A stretch of DNA of 64,000 nt from Clostridium muellerianum (GCF_012926525.1 NZ_JABBNI010000036.1:248001-312000), one strand, 5' to 3'; positions 45,979 through 55,094 are shown, counted from the first letter of the stretch. Numbers and translations are program-made. Notes: generated by a model not told the origin, from the letters alone.

Positions 45979-47142
45979 ATGAACAACGAAGATTTTGAAA
46001 AACAACTAATTGAGTGGAGACATTATTTTCATATGCATCCTGAAACTGCTTTTGAAGAAAAAAATACTTCTGAATATATTGCTAAAGCACTAACAGATAT
46101 GGGATTAGAGGTTCATAGAAATATTGGTGGTACTGGAATCGTTGCTAATCTTACAGTGGGTGATGGTAAAGAGGTTATAGGTATTAGAACGGACATAGAT
46201 GCTATTAACCTAACGGAAGAAGGTAAACATCCTTACACTTCTCAAAATCATGGTAAAATGCATGGGTGTGGTCATGATGGGCATATGACTACAGTATTGG
46301 GTGCAGCCAAGTTATTAACTGAGCGTAAAAACTTTAGCGGAACAGTTAGATTTATTTTTCAACCTGCGGAAGAACCTGGCAAAGGCTCTGCTGCTATGAT
46401 TAAAGACGGACTTTTTGAACATTTTTCAATGGATGAGATTTATGGAATGCACAATATGCCAGGTATGCCTGCTGGTTCAATTTCAACTCGCAGCGGTGGA
46501 ATTATGGGAAGTGAAGATAACTTTGTTATTCGTATTAAGGGACAAGGATCACACGCTTCAAGTCCTCATATGGGTAAAGATCCCATAGTTATTGCATCTG
46601 AAATTGTCCTTGCTTTGCAAACGATTATATCTCGTAATATGAACCCAAGTATTCCTGCTGTAATTTCATGTACTGAATTTATTACAGATGGTATTCATAA
46701 TGCCATTCCTACCAATGTAGTAATTAAAGGGGATACTAGAAGTTATTCACCAGAGGTACAAAAGTTGTTAGAAGAAAGAATGAAAATTATTAGTGAGGGA
46801 ATCTGCCAAATAAATGGAGCAGAATGCCAATTTGAATATACCCATGAATTTGCACCAACGGTTAACTCAGCAAAGTGTGTTGATATTGCGGTGAGAGCAG
46901 CTCAAAATGTTGTTGGTGAAAATAATGTAAATGGAAATTGTGAACAGTGGATGGCTTCTGAAGACTTTGGTACGTTTTTACAGAAAATTCCTGGCTGTTT
47001 GGTGTTTATAGGAACTTCTGATGAGTCTGCTGGAGTAGGCAATGTTCCGCTTCATAACTCATGCTATGACTATAATGATAATATATTAAAAATCGGAGCA
47101 GAATATTTTGCAGAATTAGTTAAAGTTCGTTTACCAAAATAA
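45979..47142 (+). CDS. M20 family amidohydrolase (aminoacylase/carboxypeptidase type)
   Basis: 387 aa. Metal-binding motifs: FHMHPETAFEEKNTSEYIA at the start, GIRTDIDAINLTEEG with catalytic Asp, MHGCGHDGHMTTVLGAAKLL (residues ~94-113), the FIFQPAEEPGKGSAAMIKDG Glu pair, and YGMHNMPGMPAG. Such enzymes (HipO/IAA-amino acid hydrolase/YxeP-like) split N-acyl amino acids. With a carbamoylase and ygeX in the same operon it probably acts on an amide intermediate. RBS AGGGAG precedes ATG. Confidence 0.9.
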   Translation: MNNEDFEKQLIEWRHYFHMHPETAFEEKNTSEYIAKALTDMGLEVHRNIGGTGIVANLTVGDGKEVIGIRTDIDAINLTEEGKHPYTSQNHGKMHGCGHDGHMTTVLGAAKLLTERKNFSGTVRFIFQPAEEPGKGSAAMIKDGLFEHFSMDEIYGMHNMPGMPAGSISTRSGGIMGSEDNFVIRIKGQGSHASSPHMGKDPIVIASEIVLALQTIISRNMNPSIPAVISCTEFITDGIHNAIPTNVVIKGDTRSYSPEVQKLLEERMKIISEGICQINGAECQFEYTHEFAPTVNSAKCVDIAVRAAQNVVGENNVNGNCEQWMASEDFGTFLQKIPGCLVFIGTSDESAGVGNVPLHNSCYDYNDNILKIGAEYFAELVKVRLPK

Positions 47143-47159
47143 GTATTTTAGCATTTTTC

Positions 47160-47225
47160 ATGTTAGGTATATTTGGCACTGTATTTATGTTGGGTCTTGG
47201 AATTATCTTTCTTGGACCTGGCTAA
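47160..47225 (+). CDS. possible hydrophobic microprotein
   Basis: 21 codons, MLGIFGTVFMLGLGIIFLGP-G, a single predicted membrane span. It sits between the amidohydrolase and the transporter. No convincing ribosome site, so it may only be the remnant end of a lost transporter gene. Confidence 0.2.
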   Translation: MLGIFGTVFMLGLGIIFLGPG

Positions 47226-47280
47226 AAAAGTTTTATGAAAACGATTTTTGAAATAGTTTATACTATAGGAGGAATTATAT

Positions 47281-48567
47281 ATGTATGAAAATGCATCTGA
47301 AAAAAAGGAAAAATTACTAGACCCTAAAAAGTGGCATAAACAAGATACTACCTGGGCCTTGAGCCTTTTTGGAACAGCAATTGGAGCAGGAGTACTATTT
47401 TTACCTATTAATGCAGGAGTAGGAGGTATAATATCATTACTGTTTATTACCATATTTGCATTTCCTGTAATGTACTATGGACATAGGGCCTTTGCCAAAA
47501 TTATATACTCTTCAAAAGCTGCTGATGAAGGTATTACAGGTACTATAAGAGAGTATTTTGGGCATACAGCAAGTAAAATTTTTAATTTAGTATATTTCTT
47601 CGCAATTTATACCATAGTACTAATGTATTCGGTTGCAATAACAAATACTGCAGAAAGTTTTATTGTGAATCAAATGCACTTTAACAAGCCACCAAGAGCA
47701 ATTTTATCACTTGTATTAGTAATCGTTCTCATAGCTATAGTGAATTTTGGTCAAGATTTGACTATAAAAGTAATGAGTACGCTTGTATATCCTTTTATAG
47801 CTTCTCTGATTTTTATATCAATATATTTGATTCCACAGTGGAATATGTCAAGTTTAAATGTTTCAAGTATTTCTACAGTTTCAAGAGGACAAGGTATTTT
47901 AGGAATGCTATGGATGATTTTCCCTGTCATGGTGTTATCCTTTAATCATTATCCTATTATATCGCCTTTTGTTATAAAACAGAGAGAAACCTATGGAGAA
48001 GAAGCTACAGATGCAAAATGTGCTCAAATACAAAAGTACGGTTATATTTTGATATTTTCTGTTGTTATATTCTTCGTTTATAGTTGCGTATTAAGTTTAT
48101 CACCAAAGGATCTTGCAATGGCAAAGGAACAAAATCTGTCAATACTTTCGTATCTTGCTAATCATTTAAATGTACCTATAATCACTTATATATCTCCTGT
48201 TATTGCGTTTGTTGCTATAATAAAATCTTTTCTTGGGCATTATGTGGGAGGATATGAGGTAATGCGTGACATAATAATGGAGTCCAGCAGAGCTCGTGGA
48301 AAAGAGCTAAGTGAAAAAACAGTTAAGACAATGATACTTATTTTTGTAATACTAACATGCTGGTATACTGCGTATGCAAATCCAAGTATTCTTGGAATCA
48401 TAGAAAGTGTCAGCGGACCTACAGGTGCTGTTATTTTATGTATTTTACCAATGTATACTATTCATAAAATTCCTGCACTAGCTAAATATAGAGGAAAAGC
48501 AAGCAATGTATTTGTTACTGCTGTGGGAGTGATTACTGTTTTAGCAATTTTTAAATCATTATTCTAA
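47281..48567 (+). CDS. amino acid transporter, HAAAP/SdaC type
   Basis: 428 aa with ~11 membrane segments. KQDTTWALSLFGTAIGAGVL at residues ~20-39 and FLPINAGVGGIISLLFITIF are typical of the hydroxy/aromatic amino acid permease family (SdaC, YhjV); later LSFNHYPIISPFVIKQRE and SFLGHYVGGYEVMRDI. It probably imports or exports serine-like or diaminopropionate-like amino acids for the same operon. RBS TAGGAGG, ATG 47281. The operon ends with a strong terminator. Confidence 0.88.
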   Translation: MYENASEKKEKLLDPKKWHKQDTTWALSLFGTAIGAGVLFLPINAGVGGIISLLFITIFAFPVMYYGHRAFAKIIYSSKAADEGITGTIREYFGHTASKIFNLVYFFAIYTIVLMYSVAITNTAESFIVNQMHFNKPPRAILSLVLVIVLIAIVNFGQDLTIKVMSTLVYPFIASLIFISIYLIPQWNMSSLNVSSISTVSRGQGILGMLWMIFPVMVLSFNHYPIISPFVIKQRETYGEEATDAKCAQIQKYGYILIFSVVIFFVYSCVLSLSPKDLAMAKEQNLSILSYLANHLNVPIITYISPVIAFVAIIKSFLGHYVGGYEVMRDIIMESSRARGKELSEKTVKTMILIFVILTCWYTAYANPSILGIIESVSGPTGAVILCILPMYTIHKIPALAKYRGKASNVFVTAVGVITVLAIFKSLF

Positions 48568-48719
48568 TTAAACAACTAAAAAATGTTTCAGATTGAAAAT
48601 ATTCTATATTAACATTAAAAGCTATTACATTGAAAAAGTTACCTAAATAATTAATTAAAGAAAATAAGATAATATCCACTAATTTTGTAGTGGACATAAT
48701 CTTTATAAAAAATGTGTAT

Positions 48720-48762
48720 ACAAAACAACATCATGAAATTATTATTCATGATGTTGTTTTAA
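48720..48762. terminator. bidirectional terminator
   Basis: AAAACAACATCATGAA and TTCATGATGTTGTTTT form a perfect 16-bp stem with A and T tracts on both sides, between convergent genes. A second hairpin (ATAATATCCACTA / TAGTGGACATAAT) lies at 48670-48702. Confidence 0.85.
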
Positions 48763-48766
48763 CAAT

Positions 48767-49231
48767 TTAGTTATATTTATTTAATTCTTCTTCAAGCTTA
48801 CTTAAAGCATCAATTACTCCTTTATGTGTTTCCTGATGTCCGCTAGATAAACCGGATTTATCCATAGATATTATGTCACTTATGAATGAACTAATGGAAT
48901 CTTTAAATCCGTTAACATTATCAATAATAGGTTTATTAGGACATTTAGGATTCATATATTGCAGTTCTATCATACCAACTATAAGGTCCATTCGCCCTTC
49001 TGGTTGTAAGCTGTTCCATGTTGCATTCCAGGCTTTTTTCACATTAGCAGGTGCATTTGATAAAAATTTGAAATCACTATCTTCAGCTTTTTTTTCATAT
49101 ACTTCAAAGAAAGTGGTTTTGGCTTTTTTAATAGTAGTTTCGAAATTAGTAGAAACTTCATTACAAGTTTTCTTATAGGTATTATTAACCACTTTATTAA
49201 TTGAATTATTACAATCTAATTTTATACTCAT
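48767..49231 (-). CDS. hypothetical protein
   Basis: 154 aa, not recognised. Starts MSIKLDCNNSINKVVNN; mostly helical with a proline-flanked middle (SNAPANVKKAWNATWNSLQ) and a coiled C terminus (GVIDALSKLEEELNKY). Cytoplasmic by composition, ribosome site AGGAGA on the minus strand. Genes of this kind with 'VKKAWNATWNSLQPEG' are seen singly in clostridia; no function is known to me. Confidence 0.55.
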   Translation of the reverse strand: MSIKLDCNNSINKVVNNTYKKTCNEVSTNFETTIKKAKTTFFEVYEKKAEDSDFKFLSNAPANVKKAWNATWNSLQPEGRMDLIVGMIELQYMNPKCPNKPIIDNVNGFKDSISSFISDIISMDKSGLSSGHQETHKGVIDALSKLEEELNKYN

Positions 49232-49400
49232 TATATTTTCTCCTATTTAAATTTGTTTATTATCTATTCAAACTTCTGTAATGTTTTCATTAAGTAGTAA
49301 ATATAAAGGAAATTTTTCTTGTTTTATAGCTTAAATATTACTAATTGGGTCATTTCTATGATAAATAATGTACCTTCATTGTATATATATTTTTTTTTAT

Positions 49401-49661
49401 TTAGTGGAAGGCTGACTTAGTACTAAACATAACAAACCAACAAAGCATACTAAGTAAGGCTGACAATATAAACATAAATTTTTTTTCTTTTTTATAAATC
49501 CTTAGAGCATTAAAAAATAGGTAAAAACCTAAACATCCAATTGCATAAGACAATATTTTTTGCTTAATAAAGCCACCTAATATACCCATATATAATATAA
49601 AAGATATTGTTCCAAATATAAATGTGGATATTGTTATTAATGAATGTTTAATATTCTTCAT
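49401..49661 (-). CDS. small membrane protein
   Basis: 86 aa with three predicted membrane segments (LITISTFIFGTISFILYMGI, ILSYAIGCLGFYLFFNAL, MFILSALLSMLCWFVMF). Ribosome site GGAGAG on the minus strand. Not recognised; single gene. Confidence 0.5.
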   Translation of the reverse strand: MKNIKHSLITISTFIFGTISFILYMGILGGFIKQKILSYAIGCLGFYLFFNALRIYKKEKKFMFILSALLSMLCWFVMFSTKSAFH

Positions 49662-49808
49662 TTTACTCTCCGTTTATGAAATTCTCACTATCATTATTAA
49701 TTAAAGCAATTTCATCAGTATTATATAATAAAAATTATTTACCTAATCTTATAATACCTATTATATACATATTGAAATGGTAAATACAACCTTAATGGCA
49801 TGAAACGT

Positions 49809-49869
49809 ATAAAAATGGGCGTGAAAAGAATTTGTACACATAAATATTCTTTTCATGCTCATTTTTTGT
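49809..49869. terminator. long hairpin, possible terminator
   Basis: AAAATGGGCGTGAAAAGAAT and ATTCTTTTCATGCTCATTTT form a ~20-bp stem (two G-T/mismatch positions) followed by T6. No gene ends beside it. In the 650-base gap 49662-50316. Confidence 0.6.
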
Positions 49870-49925
49870 CCTTTCATGACATAACTATTTACATTTACAT
49901 TTTTATGTTATATTTCTGCATATAA

Positions 49926-50002
49926 TTTATTGCATTTAACGAGTTTGCTTTGGATAAAGTCATTCTTATAAGCAAACTTCATCTGAACCTAAGAATTACT
50001 TT
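49926..50002. repeat. palindromic repeat, family B (copy 2)
   Basis: GAGTTTGCTT / AAGCAAACTT and TAAAGTCATTCTTA / TAAGAATTACTTTA are interleaved inverted repeats. AAGCAAACTTCATCTGA, then CCTAAGAATTACTT, matches the distal part of the element at 24975-25016; the interior present in copy 1 is missing here. Confidence 0.55.
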
Positions 50003-50074
50003 ATATCTCTATTCAATTGTATGAAAAGTGAGTATAAATATGTATGAAATATTGATTTAGAATTAAATACTTCA

Positions 50075-50135
50075 GACTAAGGCACATAAAAATAAAACTA
50101 CTCAGTATGCTAGTTTATTTTTATGTGCCTTAGCT
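50075..50135. repeat. 20-bp perfect palindrome
   Basis: CTAAGGCACATAAAAATAAA and its exact complement enclose ACTACTCAGTATGCTAG. The loop motif CTCAGTATGCTAG resembles the end of the MITE-like element at 40501-40631. Lies upstream of the lactate dehydrogenase operon; could also stop transcription. Confidence 0.7.
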
Positions 50136-50324
50136 TGGTTTAAAATGATTGATAACTTTTATATGTTAGTTTGAAAATTGTAGTTCATTTATTTAGCAAT
50201 ATTATTTGTAATAAAATTTATATTAAAAAAATATATAAAAAGTATATAGATGCATTTAAGATATTTCTAAATATATATACAAACAGTTTAATTATCAATA
50301 TTGTGAAAGGGTGAAGTGGGAAAC

Positions 50325-51125
50325 ATGAATATTGTGGTATTAATAAAACAAGTGCCGGATATGGAAAGGGTTAAATTTGATAGAGAAAAAGGGGTAGTGG
50401 ATAGAAAATCTGCTGGTACAGAAATAAATCCTTTTGATCTAAACGCATTAGAAACAGCGGTGAGTATAAGCGAGAAAATGGATGCGAAAGTTACAGTTAT
50501 AAGTATGGGACTACCTAGTGCTGATGAAGCTTTAAAAGAAGCAATAGCAAGAGGGGCTCATGAAGGAATATTATTAAGTGACAGAAGTTTTGGTGGGGCT
50601 GACACTAAGGCAACTTCAAAAACTTTAGCTGGTGCTATAAGTAAAATCGGAAAATTTGATTTAATCATTGCTGGAGAAAAAACTGTTGATGGAGATACTG
50701 GACAAGTTGGACCAGAAATTGCAGAAATTTTGGACATACCTCATATAAGTTATGTGGAAAAAATAGAAGATATAAATCAGGATAATATAGTGGCACAATG
50801 TGAGCTTTGGGGAGGAACATACTTAAAGAAAGCTAAGTTTCCAGTGCTAATTACAGTAACAAAGTATATAAATGAACCTAGATTACCAACCTTTAAAAGT
50901 AAGATGAAAGCAAGAAAAGCGAAAATAACTGTTTGGGATATGGAAGAGCTTAAGGAAGTTTTAACTTTAGAGGAAGTGGGCTTTAAAGGTTCTCCTACAA
51001 AGGTTAAGAAAATAGAAGTTCCTCAAAGTGCTAAAAGAGAAGGAAAGTTATTTAGAGAAAATATAAACGAAGGTATTGAGGAAATAATTACTGTATTAGA
51101 AGATAAAAAGGTATTGGGGGTATAA
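50325..51125 (+). CDS. lctB: electron transfer flavoprotein beta subunit (lactate dehydrogenase complex)
   Basis: 266 aa EtfB. MNIVVLIKQVPDMERVKFD at the start, EINPFDLNALETAVSISEKM, the IIAGEKTVDGDTGQVGPEIA FAD/AMP loop, and PRLPTFKSKMKARKAKITVW at ~190-209. In the flavin-based bifurcating Etf group it carries the bifurcating FAD. With EtfA and the dehydrogenase downstream it forms the complex that oxidises lactate with NAD+ while oxidising reduced ferredoxin, as described in Acetobacterium woodii (LctBCD). ATG 50325 is preferred over the GTG at 50316 that overlaps the ribosome site. Confidence 0.88.
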   Translation: MNIVVLIKQVPDMERVKFDREKGVVDRKSAGTEINPFDLNALETAVSISEKMDAKVTVISMGLPSADEALKEAIARGAHEGILLSDRSFGGADTKATSKTLAGAISKIGKFDLIIAGEKTVDGDTGQVGPEIAEILDIPHISYVEKIEDINQDNIVAQCELWGGTYLKKAKFPVLITVTKYINEPRLPTFKSKMKARKAKITVWDMEELKEVLTLEEVGFKGSPTKVKKIEVPQSAKREGKLFRENINEGIEEIITVLEDKKVLGV

Positions 51126-51127
51126 GC

Positions 51128-52114
51128 ATGAACTTGAAAGAATTCAGTGGGGTTTTGGTTTTTGCAGAGCAAAAGAATGGGGAAATTCATAAGGTAAGCT
51201 ATGAGCTACTAGGTAAAGGAAAGAAAATTGCAGATAAGTTAGGAGCACCTTTATACTCAGTGGTCTTAGGACCTACCAATATAAAAACAGAGGAACTCAT
51301 ATATAGAGGTGCAGATAAGGTATTTTATTTAGAAGATGATATATTTAACGAACCAGAAGAATTGGTTTATAAAATAAATTTAGTTAAATTAATTGACAAT
51401 ATTAAGCCGGAAATATGTTTAATAGGTGCAACTAGCTTTGGCCGTTCTCTAGCACCAAGGGTAGCTGCTGCGCTTGGAACTGGTCTAACAGCAGATTGCA
51501 CTGGACTAGAAGTTGATGAAGATGGAAAGTTAATACAGATAAGACCTGCTTTTAGCGAAAATATTTTGGCTCATATAAAGACAGAAACATACCCTCAAAT
51601 GGCAACAGTAAGATATAAAGAATTTTGCGAGGGGAAAAGGGATACCTCACATAAAGGTGAGGTAGTAAAATTAGAAGCTGCTTATAGTAAAGATAAATTA
51701 GTAGAAGTAGTAAAGGAACTTAAGGGACAGGAGTTTGATATTACAGAAGCAAGTGTAGTTGTTTCAGGTGGAAAAGGATTAAAGTGTGCAGAAGATTTTA
51801 AAATGCTGGAGGAATTAGCAAAGGCTTTAGGAGGAGTTGTAGGAGCCAGTAGAAGCGTAGTTGATGATGGCTTTATTTCAAAAGAACATCAAGTGGGCTA
51901 CAGCGGCAACAGGGTAAAACCAAAAGTTTATATTGCCTGTGGAATTTCAGGAGCACCTCAACATTTGGCAGGAATGAAGGATTCAGATATTATAATTGCC
52001 ATAAATACAGATCCATCTGCACCTATTTTTAATATTGCGGATTACGGAATAGTAGGGGATTTATATGAAGTAGTTCCTAAGATTATAAGCAAAATAAAGG
52101 CTAAAAACAATTAA
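51128..52114 (+). CDS. lctC: electron transfer flavoprotein alpha subunit (lactate dehydrogenase complex)
   Basis: 328 aa EtfA. N-terminal alpha/beta domain (VLVFAEQKNGEIHKVSYEL); then CLIGATSFGRSLAPRVAAAL and GTGLTADCTGLEVD; C-terminal FAD-binding domain with VVSGGKGLKCAEDFKMLEEL, GASRSVVDDGFISKEHQVGY, SGNRVKPKVYIACGISGAPQ and INTDPSAPIFNIADYGIVGD. No N-terminal ferredoxin domain, unlike the CarE type. It begins 2 bases after lctB stops, so the two are coupled. Confidence 0.9.
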   Translation: MNLKEFSGVLVFAEQKNGEIHKVSYELLGKGKKIADKLGAPLYSVVLGPTNIKTEELIYRGADKVFYLEDDIFNEPEELVYKINLVKLIDNIKPEICLIGATSFGRSLAPRVAAALGTGLTADCTGLEVDEDGKLIQIRPAFSENILAHIKTETYPQMATVRYKEFCEGKRDTSHKGEVVKLEAAYSKDKLVEVVKELKGQEFDITEASVVVSGGKGLKCAEDFKMLEELAKALGGVVGASRSVVDDGFISKEHQVGYSGNRVKPKVYIACGISGAPQHLAGMKDSDIIIAINTDPSAPIFNIADYGIVGDLYEVVPKIISKIKAKNN

Positions 52115-52137
52115 TTATTAAATTGGGGGGATATAAA

Positions 52138-53520
52138 ATGAAAGAGGAAATAATCAGTAATTTAAAAAATATAGTTGGAAAAGATTTTGTCATTAGTGAT
52201 CTATCACAGATGCAGAGCTATTTATATGATGAAACAGAAACATTATTAAGACCAAAGGCTTGTGAAGATTGCGTAGTTGTAAAACCAGGCAGCAGTGAGG
52301 AAGTGTCTAAGATAGTTAAGTATGCAAATAAAGTATTAATTCCTGTTGTTCCAAGAGGCGGTGGTACAGGCTTATGTGGAGCAACAATACCACTTAAGCC
52401 AAGTATAATGTTATCCCTTGAGAGATTAGATAAAATAGTTGAATTGGATGAAGAAAATTTAATGATAACAGTAGAAGCAGGAGTTACTCTTGCAGGGTTG
52501 CTTGAAAGATTGAATAAGCATGAAAAGTTATTCTTCCCTATTCATCCAGGGGATGAAGGTGCACAAATCGGTGGAATGGTTGCTGAAAATGCAGGAGGAG
52601 TAAACGCTGTAAGACATGGTATTATGAGAAATCACATTAAAGCCTTAGAAGTAGTGCTTCCTACTGGAGAATTAGTTAGTTTAGGAAATAAGCTTTTGAA
52701 AAATAATATGGGATATGATTTGCTAAATATGATCATAGGCAGTGAAGGAACCTTAGGAATAGTGACAAAGGCTACTTTAAGATTATATACAAAAACAAGT
52801 AATGCAGGTACACTTGTTGTTTCCTTTGATGGTAGAAAAGATGCATCACTAGCTGTATCTAAGATACTTCAGGAAGGCATAACACCACTGGCTGTAGAGT
52901 ATATGGAGAGATTTGTAGCATTAGAATCAGCAAAACATATTGGAAAGGTATGGCCAGCTACAAAGGGAAGTGTTGACTTAATATTTATATTGAATGAAGC
53001 TACAGAAGATGATTTATATGCAAGAAGCGAAAAAATCGTGGAATTGTGTGAACAATATAATGCTATTGATAGTCTAATAGCTGAAACTACTAAGGATCAA
53101 AGAAATATTTTGGAGATAAGAAGTAATGCGTACACTGCTTTTAAGGAAAACGTGGCAGATGCTTTAGATATAGCAGTTCCTCCAGCTTCAGTACCAAGTC
53201 TTATTGATGATTTAATCAAAATAGCTGACAAATATCATACTGTTACTCCATCTGTTGGACATATTGCAGATGGTAATGTTCACAATTTTATAATGCTAGA
53301 AAACGGGAAACTACCAGTTTGTTTTGAGGATATAAAAGAGGAAATGTATAAAGCAGCTATGAAATATGGTGGAACTGTTACAGCAGAACATGGTACTGGT
53401 AAGACAAGAAAGAAGCACATGTCACTTCAGTATAGTGAAAGAGAAATAGAAATAATGAAGGGCATTAAGAAGATATTCGATCCTAATATGATATTAAATC
53501 CAGGAACAATAGTAAATTAA
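52138..53520 (+). CDS. lctD: FAD-linked lactate dehydrogenase subunit (GlcD-like)
   Basis: 460 aa. FAD_binding_4 domain: VVVKPGSSEEVSKIVKYANK, VPVVPRGGGTGLCGATIPLK-like glycine-rich loop, EAGVTLAGLLERLNKHEKLF, GAQIGGMVAENAGGVNAVRH. C-terminal FAD-oxidase domain ends with SVGHIADGNVHNFIM, TAEHGTGKTRKKHM and the DPNMILNPG motif. It oxidises lactate to pyruvate; electrons pass through EtfAB. No Fe-S domain is visible. ATG 52138 behind GGGGGG. Directly follows lctC. The equivalent A. woodii operon continues with a permease and racemase; here only a racemase fragment follows. Confidence 0.9.
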   Translation: MKEEIISNLKNIVGKDFVISDLSQMQSYLYDETETLLRPKACEDCVVVKPGSSEEVSKIVKYANKVLIPVVPRGGGTGLCGATIPLKPSIMLSLERLDKIVELDEENLMITVEAGVTLAGLLERLNKHEKLFFPIHPGDEGAQIGGMVAENAGGVNAVRHGIMRNHIKALEVVLPTGELVSLGNKLLKNNMGYDLLNMIIGSEGTLGIVTKATLRLYTKTSNAGTLVVSFDGRKDASLAVSKILQEGITPLAVEYMERFVALESAKHIGKVWPATKGSVDLIFILNEATEDDLYARSEKIVELCEQYNAIDSLIAETTKDQRNILEIRSNAYTAFKENVADALDIAVPPASVPSLIDDLIKIADKYHTVTPSVGHIADGNVHNFIMLENGKLPVCFEDIKEEMYKAAMKYGGTVTAEHGTGKTRKKHMSLQYSEREIEIMKGIKKIFDPNMILNPGTIVN

Positions 53521-53564
53521 AAAGTGCAAAGCTATAAGTAAGTAATGATAAAATTGCTTCCTTT

Positions 53565-54137
53565 ATGTTTAATGTAATTATAAATACAGAAGGTAGCATA
53601 GTTTCAGCAGTTAGTGGAAACTATATTGAAGCTTTTTATGAGGGTTGCAAAGTAGTTGAAAAGTTAGATAGCGTCAGTATAAATGAAAAAGCAGATCTGG
53701 TAATTGCCACTGCTGGTGGATATCCAAAGGATATAAACTTCTATCAGACAAGTAAAACTATAATGAATGCTAAAGAAGCTGTAAAGATTGGTGGAACAAT
53801 AATTATATTAAGTCAGTGCAGCGAAGGTTTAGGCGGTAATGAAGATGTTAAAAATATGATATCAAATTATGACAACATGTTAGAAAGAGAGAAGGAACTG
53901 AGACGTGAATACAGTATTTCTAAAGATGTAGCGTATATATTCTGTGATATAGCAAGTTGGTCAAATGTTATATTTGTAGCAGATTTAGATCCAAATCTTG
54001 TAAAAAAAGCAAGTATAACTGTAGTAAAAACTATAGAAGAAGCGTTGGAATTAACTTATAAAAAGAAAGGCAGAAATTTAAAAACTTATGTTATGTCTCA
54101 TGGTGCAAATACTTTTCCAAAGATAAATGAAGGGTAA
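53565..54137 (+). pseudogene. larA: C-terminal half of nickel-dependent lactate racemase (LarA)
   Basis: 190 aa matching only the LarA C-terminal region: SINEKADLVIATAGGYPKDI, NFYQTSKTIMNAKEAVKIGG, TIIILSQCSEGLGGN. Full LarA proteins are ~420-430 aa and carry the pincer-cofactor lysine and two nickel-binding histidines in the missing N-terminal half. The ATG used has no ribosome site and is 44 bases after lctD. I read it as a 5'-deleted, inactive remnant. It could still be translated, but it cannot racemise lactate on its own. Confidence 0.75.
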
Positions 54138-54539
54138 TATGATTTGTTTGCGTTACTAGAAATATATGCAAAAATAAATTAAAATCTTCATGGTTTAGAA
54201 GAGGTGTAGAGGTAATGGAAATGCTAAAGTATGTTGAAAGTTTTCTATTGGTTAATTTTGTAATAATGTGTATTTAGGATAGTTTAAAATTAAGTTTTTA
54301 TAAAAATATGATACTTGGTGAGTGGTGTATTTTTACTTTTTTTATTTTTCATAGTTATAGATAATTTTTTTGCAATCTTACAAACAAGTTTTTTTGAATT
54401 AGAAGAACTGTTTGAAAAATCCAGCGTTTATTATGATATAAGTTAGTTAATATTTTGTTAAAGAATTGTTTACCGTATATGTATAATTTGTTATAATTCA
54501 TATATGTACTTTTAAAATATATATATGTAGAGGTGAAAA

Positions 54540-55094
54540 ATGAAAAAAATAGCAATTGTTTTAGGAGCACTGTTGCTTATGGTTGTAAGTGTTAATATTG
54601 GGATATTATTTGCAAAAGCAAAGATTGAGAATGAAAGCAAAATAGGTACTAATGAGATTAACAGTCAAGTAAAACAGGAAAATTTAGTTACCACTCAAAA
54701 TCAAAATGATACTCAGTCTAAGCAAAATAGTAAATTAACACAAAATCAATCTAAATCAGAGTTTTCAGAAGGTAAAAAACTAAATTCTTATGATATGGAT
54801 AAAAATAGTTTAGATAATAGCACAAATGGAAGTTCTAATAATTCAAGTATTGAAAATAAAACCGCTGGAAATGCAAGTGGTAGTGACTGGATGAAAATGA
54901 CGAGTTCACAAAAAAGTAGATTAGTGTCATCAGTTATTAGATCATGGAAAAGTAATGGAATAAAAGTTGATGTTGGAGATTCATGGTTTATTGATGCTTT
55001 AGATAGTTTTTATGGAGATGATTATACCAATGGTACAAATGTTGCTGAAGCTATGTCTTTATCAGGAGCAGTAGGTAATGTGTTACATCAATAA
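54540..55094 (+). CDS. secreted low-complexity protein
   Basis: 184 aa. N-terminal signal/anchor segment (IAIVLGALLLMVVSVNIGIL). Residues ~30-115 are a low-complexity Q/N/S/K-rich stretch (TQNQNDTQSKQNSKLTQNQS); the C-terminal ~65 residues form a conserved-looking domain, MTSSQKSRLVSSVIRSWKSN and VDVGDSWFIDALDSFYGDD. RBS GAGGTG. Extracellular, probably membrane-tethered; function unknown. Preceded by ~400 bases (54138-54539) with no recognised element. Confidence 0.6.
   Translation: MKKIAIVLGALLLMVVSVNIGILFAKAKIENESKIGTNEINSQVKQENLVTTQNQNDTQSKQNSKLTQNQSKSEFSEGKKLNSYDMDKNSLDNSTNGSSNNSSIENKTAGNASGSDWMKMTSSQKSRLVSSVIRSWKSNGIKVDVGDSWFIDALDSFYGDDYTNGTNVAEAMSLSGAVGNVLHQ

Noticed and set aside
48873-49178. 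101-codon plus-strand frame
   Set aside because: Antisense to the 154-aa gene at 48767-49231, which has the better ribosome site and composition.
54355-54570. 71-codon minus-strand frame
   Set aside because: AT-rich, Phe/Lys/Tyr-biased reading of intergenic DNA without start signals.
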